A stretch of 22,572 nt of DNA from JAWOFN01 sp046497505 [NCBI: bacterium] (GTDB lineage Bacteria; Blakebacterota; Blakebacteria; Blakebacterales): assembly GCA_046497505.1 (NCBI GenBank), contig JAWOFN010000068.1:1-22572 (forward strand), given 5' to 3'. A model generated the notes under the pieces. That model searched no databases, had not been told where the DNA came from, and saw only the letters and a program-made list of their open reading frames with translations. Of this stretch, positions 15,450-22,572 are shown one piece after another (within the stretch, counting starts at the first letter, position 1; every line of letters begins with the position of its first letter). The position numbers and the translations under genes were made by a program.

Positions 15450-17351
15450 TCACGGGCCCCCGTCCCCTTCTCCACCGCCCGCCTCTACCCGTTCCGCGTA
15501 CCACGGTACGATCTCCCCCCCCAGGATCTGAAGGAGGAAGACGGTGTCGTTCACCCTTCCCCGCGTGAGGTCCACCGGCCCGGCGGCCCCCTCGAAGGCC
15601 TCCACCCCTGCCAGCCAGTCCCGCATGCGGCGGCGGCGTGTTCTCTGGTCCTCTACCTCCTCGCCCACCATCCGCCATGCGGCCAGGGCCAGCCGCGCGG
15701 CGTCATAGGCGAAGACGGCCGAGCGCTCCGGCTGGCGCTGGTAGGCCGCATAGAAGCGGTTCGCGTACTCGGTCCGGGTGACGCTGGTCATGTCCGCGGA
15801 GTAGGCGTCGGTGAAGATCGCTCCCTCCACGTAGTTCCCGCCGGAAAGGACCACGTCGTACGAGTTCCAGGTGGCGCCCCCGAGCAGGGTGCTGAGGAAA
15901 TAGAAGAAGTTGGCCTGCACCGCGATGTTCGCCACATCCTCGGACGATATGCCCGGCACCACCAGGGCGTCGAGGCTCCCCACCGGGACCAGGGCACCCG
16001 TTGTGTCCCGGTTCGCCTCTTGGAGGACCTCCTCGTCCGTGAGATCGAAGTCGGTCGTGTCCGCGAGGCTCAGCCGGAGGGCCTCACGCCGGATCGCCTC
16101 CAGCTGGGGCTGGAAGTCCTGGGTCTCCGGGAAATAGACCTGGTGGGCGATCACGCTCCCCCCCCGCTCCTCGACCCGGCTCATGAACGTCTCTGCGAAG
16201 TCGGGACCGCTCCCGGTCACCGGGTTGAGCACGGCGAAGGTGCGGAAGCCCATGCTGTCCACCGCGGCGTCCGCCAGGTAACGGGCCTGGATGCGGCTGG
16301 CGGCCTGGAGCTGGAAGACGTTCTCACCCAGGGCGGGCGGTGTCGACCCCTGTGTGAAGGGGAGGAGGATGGGGACATCCATCCCCTCGGCCTGACCCGC
16401 TGCCACCAGCGCCAGTTCCTCCACGCAGGGACCCAGAAGGATATGGGCCCCCTCGTCGCGGATCAGGGCAAGGGCCCCCCGGACCGTCCCGTCCAGGGTG
16501 CCCCGGGTGTCGCGATAGGCGACCCGGACATCCACCTCCGATTCCCCCACGGCCAGCCGCACCGCGTCCACGATGCGCTGACCCTCCCGGGAATCCGCCC
16601 CGGTGAGGGGGGTCAGCACCCCCAGGACCAGACCGGAGGGCCCGGTCCGGGTGAGCCGGCTCTCCAGGTCCTCCATCGTCCGAGCCGTGTCCGGATCGTA
16701 TCCATCGGTCGGCTCCTCCTCCCGCACCCGCTCCAGCAGGCGCCGGGCCCGCCCGATGTCCCCCCGGTCGGCCAGTTCGGAGGCGGCGGTGAGGGTGAGC
16801 CATGCCTTCAGGTCCGAACCGCTCAGCTCGGTCCCCAGCCTCTGGATGTCGGAGGGCTCCAGCCTGCTGACCAGCAGCCCGGCGAAGGCGTCCCGGGCGG
16901 CCTGGCCGATCCGTCCCTCCGGGCCCTCACGGACGGCGCGCGCGTACGCACCCGCCGCCTCGTAGTATCGGCCGGCCCGGGCATGGGCCCTCCCTTCCAG
17001 CCACAACCGCTCCAGGATGTAGGGTCCGTCGGGGAATTCCCGTTCCAGGGCGCCCAGGGCCTGGAGAGCGGCTTCCGGGCTGTCCCCCCCCAGGTGGGAG
17101 GCGGCCAGCAGGAGCCAGCCCGAGGCCCTCCTGCTGCCGAGCGCTCCCGACTGGAGGGAGGCCTGGAGGATATCCGCGGCCCTGAGATAGCGGCCCTGCC
17201 TGTAAAGGGCCAGGGCCTGCTCATAGGGCTCATCGCTCTGGGGGTCCTGCCGGGCGGCCGTCCCGGGCGCGGGACGGGCCGAGGCGGGGGGGGCGAGCGC
17301 AGCGGTCAGCAGCACCGTCAGCAGCAGGGACAGGATGTGATTCCTCTTCAT
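15450..17351 (-). CDS. Exported TPR plus periplasmic-binding-protein-like fusion
   Basis: 633 residues with a cleavable signal (1-25, likely cut after Ala-Ser-Ala). Residues about 40-230 are TPR-like helical pairs (YEQALALYRQGRYLRAADIL and following). From about 239 a type I periplasmic binding domain begins (LVLGVLTPLTGADSREGQRIVDAVRLAV) and continues to near the end (DALVVPG, FAYDAARLALAAWRM). Branched-chain amino acid receptors start at the binding domain; the added TPR block is the layout of LpoA-type activators of penicillin-binding proteins. No permease or ATPase genes are near, so I favour a sensor or activator over a transport receptor. It lies seven bases after glmS, which makes the amino sugar for peptidoglycan. 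The ligand is unknown. Confidence 0.85.
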   Translation of the reverse strand: MKRNHILSLLLTVLLTAALAPPASARPAPGTAARQDPQSDEPYEQALALYRQGRYLRAADILQASLQSGALGSRRASGWLLLAASHLGGDSPEAALQALGALEREFPDGPYILERLWLEGRAHARAGRYYEAAGAYARAVREGPEGRIGQAARDAFAGLLVSRLEPSDIQRLGTELSGSDLKAWLTLTAASELADRGDIGRARRLLERVREEEPTDGYDPDTARTMEDLESRLTRTGPSGLVLGVLTPLTGADSREGQRIVDAVRLAVGESEVDVRVAYRDTRGTLDGTVRGALALIRDEGAHILLGPCVEELALVAAGQAEGMDVPILLPFTQGSTPPALGENVFQLQAASRIQARYLADAAVDSMGFRTFAVLNPVTGSGPDFAETFMSRVEERGGSVIAHQVYFPETQDFQPQLEAIRREALRLSLADTTDFDLTDEEVLQEANRDTTGALVPVGSLDALVVPGISSEDVANIAVQANFFYFLSTLLGGATWNSYDVVLSGGNYVEGAIFTDAYSADMTSVTRTEYANRFYAAYQRQPERSAVFAYDAARLALAAWRMVGEEVEDQRTRRRRMRDWLAGVEAFEGAAGPVDLTRGRVNDTVFLLQILGGEIVPWYAERVEAGGGEGDGGP

Positions 17352-17358
17352 TCCGTAC

Positions 17359-19200
<1,842 letters not shown>

Positions 19201-19209
19201 ATGGACTCC

Positions 19210-20610
19210 TTACCGCTCTTCGGCCGCCCGATCCCTGCAGGTCCAGAGCCGCTCCCGGTCCTCCGGCCGTTTCAGGACAGCCAGTACAGGTCCTATCAGC
19301 ATATGCGATCCCATGGCGAGTACAAGTCCGCCGGGCCCGGCATGGGGGAGGGCCGCTGAGATCGCAGTCACCGGGTCGGGGGCGGTGAGGACCTCGGTCT
19401 CGAGCCCCAGCTCACCTCTCAGCAGGCGGGCGGTCCCGGCCACCTCCTCCGGATCCCTCGCCCGCGTGCCCGGCCAGGTGGTCGTCACCACGGCCGATAC
19501 CGACCCGATGAGGGGACGCAGGAACCCCCGCACGTCCTTGTCGTCGGCCAGCGCCGTGACCAGCGCCTTCCTCCTGCCCGGTGCCCGGATCGACAGCTCC
19601 CTGGCCGCCGCTTCCGAGGCGAGGGGGTTGTGTCCCACGTCCAGCAGCAGGTCGGGACAGTCCGTCGGACCCTCGATACACTGCATCCGTCCGGGCCATC
19701 GGACCGATCCGAGCCCGTCCCGGATCGCCTCCGTGCCGATCCGCATGCCCAGCTTCCGCATGCAGGCCACGCACGCCAGGGCGGTGGTGATGTTGTTGAG
19801 TATGTGCTCTCCCGCGAGGGGGATCGACCAGTCGAACTTAACCGGCCCGCCCCCCAGGACCACAGGGTCGGCGGCCCAGTCGAGCCACTGGGCCCTCCCG
19901 GTGAGTCCCCACCGGGTGTCCGGCCGTCCCGTCACCCGGACCACCTCTTCTGAACGCACGGCCCGCGTACCTCGCTCCCGTGCCTGTGCCACCAGGGCGG
20001 CCCGGACCGGCGCGGTCCCCGGTCCCAGCACCAGGGGCGAACCCCGCCGGGCGATGGCACCCTTCTCCCGTGCGATGCCGTCCAGGTCGGTACCCAGCTC
20101 CCGGGTGTGGTCCCGTCCCACCGCCGTGACGGCCGTGACCTCGGCACGGCAGATACGGGTCGCATCCAGCCTCCCTCCCAGCCCCACCTCCACCACCCCC
20201 CAGTCCACCCGACTTTTGCGGAAGTGCCAGAACGCCGCCAGGGTCACCGCCTCGAAGGGGGTGATCTCGATGCCGCCGGCGGCATCGTGGACCGCCTGGA
20301 GGGAGGCCGCCAGATCCGGTTCGGCGATGGGATGGCCCCCGACGGATATCCGTTCCGGCCAGTCGATGAGATGGGGTGAGGTGTACCTGCCCACCCTGCA
20401 CCCGGCACCGGCCAGGATGGTGTCGAGGATTGCGGCCACCGTCCCCTTCCCGTTGGTACCCGCGATGAGGACGGAGGGGTAGGCCTGGTGAGGGGCACCC
20501 AGCCGGGCGGAGACCGCCTCGACCCTCTCAAGCCCCAGGATCATGCCGCGGCGCTTGAGTGCCTCGAGCCATCCCCGGGCCTCTGCCGGGGTCCAGGATC
20601 GTTCGGCCAT
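19210..20610 (-). CDS. folC: Folylpolyglutamate synthase / dihydrofolate synthase
   Basis: Mur-ligase-type enzyme that adds glutamate to dihydropteroate and/or extends folate with polyglutamate. The 466 residues have the P-loop IAGTNGKGTVAA (49-60), TSPHL (77-81), ITPFEAVT (116-123), EVGLGGRLDATR (141-152), the GRDHTRELG segment (165-173) and EKGAI with Lys183, which corresponds to the carbamylated lysine of the family. HNPLASEAA in the C-terminal domain fits the usual 'DGAHNP' motif. Two bases separate it from accD, the common accD-folC pair. Whether it has both activities cannot be told from sequence; bifunctional forms are usual when only one copy exists. Confidence 0.96.
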   Translation of the reverse strand: MAERSWTPAEARGWLEALKRRGMILGLERVEAVSARLGAPHQAYPSVLIAGTNGKGTVAAILDTILAGAGCRVGRYTSPHLIDWPERISVGGHPIAEPDLAASLQAVHDAAGGIEITPFEAVTLAAFWHFRKSRVDWGVVEVGLGGRLDATRICRAEVTAVTAVGRDHTRELGTDLDGIAREKGAIARRGSPLVLGPGTAPVRAALVAQARERGTRAVRSEEVVRVTGRPDTRWGLTGRAQWLDWAADPVVLGGGPVKFDWSIPLAGEHILNNITTALACVACMRKLGMRIGTEAIRDGLGSVRWPGRMQCIEGPTDCPDLLLDVGHNPLASEAAARELSIRAPGRRKALVTALADDKDVRGFLRPLIGSVSAVVTTTWPGTRARDPEEVAGTARLLRGELGLETEVLTAPDPVTAISAALPHAGPGGLVLAMGSHMLIGPVLAVLKRPEDRERLWTCRDRAAEER

Positions 20611-20612
20611 GT

Positions 20613-21485
20613 TCAGTCCGACCCGCTGCTGTCTTCGGGTATCCGGCCGTCCACGAGGTGGGCGAGGAGGCGGGCGACCGTGGGTCTCAACTCGTCCCGC
20701 CGGGCGATGATGTCCACGAAGCCGTGTTCGAGGAGGAACTCACTGGTCTGGAAACCTTCCGGCAGGTCCTGGCCTATGGTCTCCTTGATGACCCTGGGCC
20801 CGGCGAACCCGATGAGAGCCCCCGGTTCGGCCACGATCACGTCTCCCAGCATGGCGAAGGATGCGGTGACGCCGCCGGTGGTGGGGTGGGTGAGGATGCT
20901 GATGAAAGGGGGTCCGGCCTGGCGGTGCCGCCCCAGCAGGGCACTGGTCTTGGCCATCTGCATCAGGCTGTAGAGGCCCTCCTGCATGCGGGCCCCCCCC
21001 GAGGCGGAGAGGATGATCAGCGGGAGACCTCGCTGTGTGGCCTGCCGGGTGGCCCGGGCGATCTTCTCCCCCACGGCGGATCCCATGCTCCCGCCCAGGA
21101 AGCTGAAATCCAGGATGGCCACCACCACCCGGCGGCCATCGAGGCGGGCGAGACCGGTCTTCACCGCCTCTTCCATGCCGGTCTTCTCCCGTGCCTTCTC
21201 GAGGCGGTCGGTGTACTTCTTCGAGTCAACGAAGCCCAGGGGGTCCTTCGAGCGGATCCCCGGGTCGAACTCCTCCTCCAGGCCGTCGTCGGTGAGGATC
21301 TCCAGGTACTCCCCGGCGCCGATCCGGAAGTGGTGCCCGCAGTTGTCGCAGATGTGGCTGTGCTCTTCGAGGGCCTTGCGGTATATGATCTCGCCGCACT
21401 GCTCGCACTTGGTCCACAGGCCCCTGGGGACCTCCAACCGCTCGCCGCCCTGCAGTTTCCTGCGTACTTTCTTGAACCAGCCCAT
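20613..21485 (-). CDS. accD: Acetyl-CoA carboxylase carboxyltransferase subunit beta
   Basis: With AccA it transfers the carboxyl group from biotin to acetyl-CoA, the first step of fatty acid synthesis. The 290-residue protein begins MGWFKKVRRK and has the zinc ribbon Cys27-x2-Cys30 and Cys46-x2-Cys49. The crotonase-fold part shows SFLGGSMGSAVGEKI, ILSASGGARMQEGLYSLMQMAKTS, LTHPTTGGVTASFAMLGDV and AEPGALIGFAGPRVI. The ATG at 21485 was chosen because the conserved start begins there; the upstream frame runs antiparallel across the phosphorylase gene. There are 20 bases between it and the phosphorylase stop. No good ribosome binding site is visible. Confidence 0.98.
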   Translation of the reverse strand: MGWFKKVRRKLQGGERLEVPRGLWTKCEQCGEIIYRKALEEHSHICDNCGHHFRIGAGEYLEILTDDGLEEEFDPGIRSKDPLGFVDSKKYTDRLEKAREKTGMEEAVKTGLARLDGRRVVVAILDFSFLGGSMGSAVGEKIARATRQATQRGLPLIILSASGGARMQEGLYSLMQMAKTSALLGRHRQAGPPFISILTHPTTGGVTASFAMLGDVIVAEPGALIGFAGPRVIKETIGQDLPEGFQTSEFLLEHGFVDIIARRDELRPTVARLLAHLVDGRIPEDSSGSD

Positions 21486-21505
21486 ACGCTCGCTTCGTCT
21501 TGGGG

Positions 21506-22330
21506 TTATACCAGAAGCATCGGCAGTGCTTCGCGGAGCAGCCGGGCGAGTCTGGGCTGTGCCCGCGAAGCTGCTTCCACGACCTCCGCGTGGTCCACGG
21601 CATCCTCCCTGGCGGCACCTATCACGTTGGTGACCAGGCTGATCCCCGTCACCTCCATCTCCATCGTCCAGGCGGCGAGCGCCTCGGGAGCCAGGGACAT
21701 GGCGGCCACGCGGGCCCCGGCCCGGCGTCCCATGGCCGCTTCGGCGGCGGTCTCGTAGGCGGGCCCGGTCACGCACAGCAGGGTCCCGCCCGAGAGCTCC
21801 ACGCCGCTTTTCCGAGCGGCTTCCCGCACGATCCGGCGGCCGCGCGGTGAGTACCCGTTCCTTCTCCCGGAAGGCCGAACCCCCTGGAGACGGCCCGGGA
21901 GGTCCGGTCCCTGCATGAAGATATGGTCGTCCACCAGGACCAGATCTCCCGCCTGTAACGTGGGATCCAGGGCCCCTGCCGAGTTGGTCAGCAGGACCAG
22001 GCGGACGCCCAGTGCGCGGGCCGTTTCCAGGGGTCGCAGCACCCCATCGTAGGAGCGGGATTCATAATAGTGGTGCCTTCCGGCCATCACCAAGACATTC
22101 TCCCCGGCCTCGGAGAACATGCTCAGACACCCCCCGTGGCCCTCCACACCCGGTTTCTCCCAGCCCGGGACCTCCTCGTAGGGGAGGGCGACCCGGACCC
22201 GGTCCTGCCAGGGGCTGCGCTGCCCGCTTCCGAGCACCACCAGGAGACCGGCCCGGCTGATACCCGCGGAAGCCAGTGCCTCCACCGCCTCCTCCAGCCC
22301 CGGACGTCCTGCCCCGTTCTCAGCGTGCAC
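21506..22330 (-). CDS. Purine nucleoside phosphorylase family protein
   Basis: Splits purine nucleosides with phosphate into base and ribose 1-phosphate for salvage. The 274-residue product has the type II (trimeric) pattern: VLGSGQ (32-37), GRHHYYESRSYDG (phosphate and sugar binding), TNSAGALDP, VDDHI, VTGPAYETAAEAA, MSLAPE with the purine-binding Glu, and LVTNVIGAA with Asn. Several hallmark residues differ from the usual GSGLG, TNAAG and MSTVPE, so specificity could be shifted; methylthioadenosine phosphorylase is a possible alternative. The start is GTG at 22330, overlapping the upstream gene end by 11 bases; a later GTG near residue 16 is possible. No clear ribosome binding site is present. 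Confidence 0.88.
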   Translation of the reverse strand: MHAENGAGRPGLEEAVEALASAGISRAGLLVVLGSGQRSPWQDRVRVALPYEEVPGWEKPGVEGHGGCLSMFSEAGENVLVMAGRHHYYESRSYDGVLRPLETARALGVRLVLLTNSAGALDPTLQAGDLVLVDDHIFMQGPDLPGRLQGVRPSGRRNGYSPRGRRIVREAARKSGVELSGGTLLCVTGPAYETAAEAAMGRRAGARVAAMSLAPEALAAWTMEMEVTGISLVTNVIGAAREDAVDHAEVVEAASRAQPRLARLLREALPMLLV

Positions 22331-22572
22331 GGGATGCCGGCGGGGCGATCACGGTCCCCAGATAGTAGGGTGAGGTCCTCACCGGGTCCTCCTCCTCCCC
22401 TCCGAGGAGGCGTCCCGCTCCCAGGGAGGCCATGTGCTGGGGGTCGGCCCTGCGTGTGTCCGCTACCAGCTCCAGGTCGGAGGGGACCTCCCCCTCCAGC
22501 CGGCGCGCGAGGGTGCGCACACCCGGCCCCACCAGGCGGGAGGGACGCGGAACCAGACCGGGAAGGGCCGGG
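22320..22572 (-). CDS. Partial gene, C-terminal end, possibly TsaB
   Basis: A frame open from the right edge to a TGA at 22320-22322; about 83 residues are visible. The pattern ADPQHMASLGAGRLL followed by an acidic stretch and SPYYLG resembles the end of TsaB, the partner of TsaD in making the t6A base of tRNA ('P-x-A-x-x-L-x-x-LG' then 'P-x-YL'). No catalytic or signature motif is in the fragment, so this stays a suggestion. It overlaps the phosphorylase start by 11 bases, so the two are co-transcribed. Confidence 0.45.
   Translation of the reverse strand, partial: PALPGLVPRPSRLVGPGVRTLARRLEGEVPSDLELVADTRRADPQHMASLGAGRLLGGEEEDPVRTSPYYLGTVIAPPASRAR

Noticed and set aside
19201-19209. glmS ribozyme or other riboswitch upstream of glmS
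   Set aside because: Only nine bases separate folC and glmS, so no such RNA can fit.
21486-21776. N-terminal extension of accD to position 21776
   Set aside because: It overlaps the phosphorylase gene in another frame, and AccD proteins begin at the MGWFKK-type start seen at 21485.

Overview
This 22.6 kb window is a densely packed stretch of a high-GC chromosome from a Gram-negative bacterium, and most of it is core metabolism and translation. The Gram-negative assignment rests on a phosphoheptose isomerase for LPS heptose and on several lipoproteins. One of these is a tetratricopeptide lipoprotein starting Cys-Val-Tyr-Phe-Asn-Thr-Phe-Tyr. I associate that kind of N-terminus with FCB-type and neighbouring candidate phyla (Gemmatimonadota, Latescibacterota, Krumholzibacteriota, Eisenbacteria and similar), but this placement is an inference. 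All genes but one read on the minus strand, so transcription runs from high to low coordinates.

In transcription order: a partial gene with a TsaB-like end runs off the right edge, followed by purine nucleoside phosphorylase, accD, folC, glmS, a TPR plus periplasmic-binding-protein hybrid, larE, gmhA, ispE, spoVG and tRNA-Gln(UUG). Gaps between the protein genes of this block are small or negative, so it looks like one long operon mixing fatty-acid, folate, amino-sugar, heptose and isoprenoid precursor synthesis, with an envelope theme. Next come a small lipoprotein gene and, tail-to-tail with it, the only plus-strand gene (DUF309). They sit between tRNA-Gln and prs, which are often close neighbours in an ispE/tRNA-Gln/prs/rplY/pth order in other bacteria.

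After prs come rplY (L25), pth, a membrane pyrophosphatase (hppA), rpsF (S6), rpsR (S18), a DUF2232 membrane protein and rplI (L9). A promoter with a probably leaderless start then opens a coupled set: a bifunctional-nuclease family protein, threonine aldolase, a class III sirtuin and a large TPR lipoprotein. A second, partial lipoprotein runs off the left edge.

I found no CRISPR array, transposon, integrase, toxin-antitoxin pair or defence island, and no gene-free stretch above 300 bases. The points most worth a second look are: long acidic C-terminal tails on three ribosomal proteins (S6, L9, L25), with the S6 tail codons also supplying the rpsR ribosome binding site; folded leaders in front of rpsF and rplY; a pyrophosphatase whose residues suggest K+-dependent Na+ transport; an orphan larE; the leaderless promoter; and the DUF309/lipoprotein insertion. 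I saw no clear undescribed multi-gene system.
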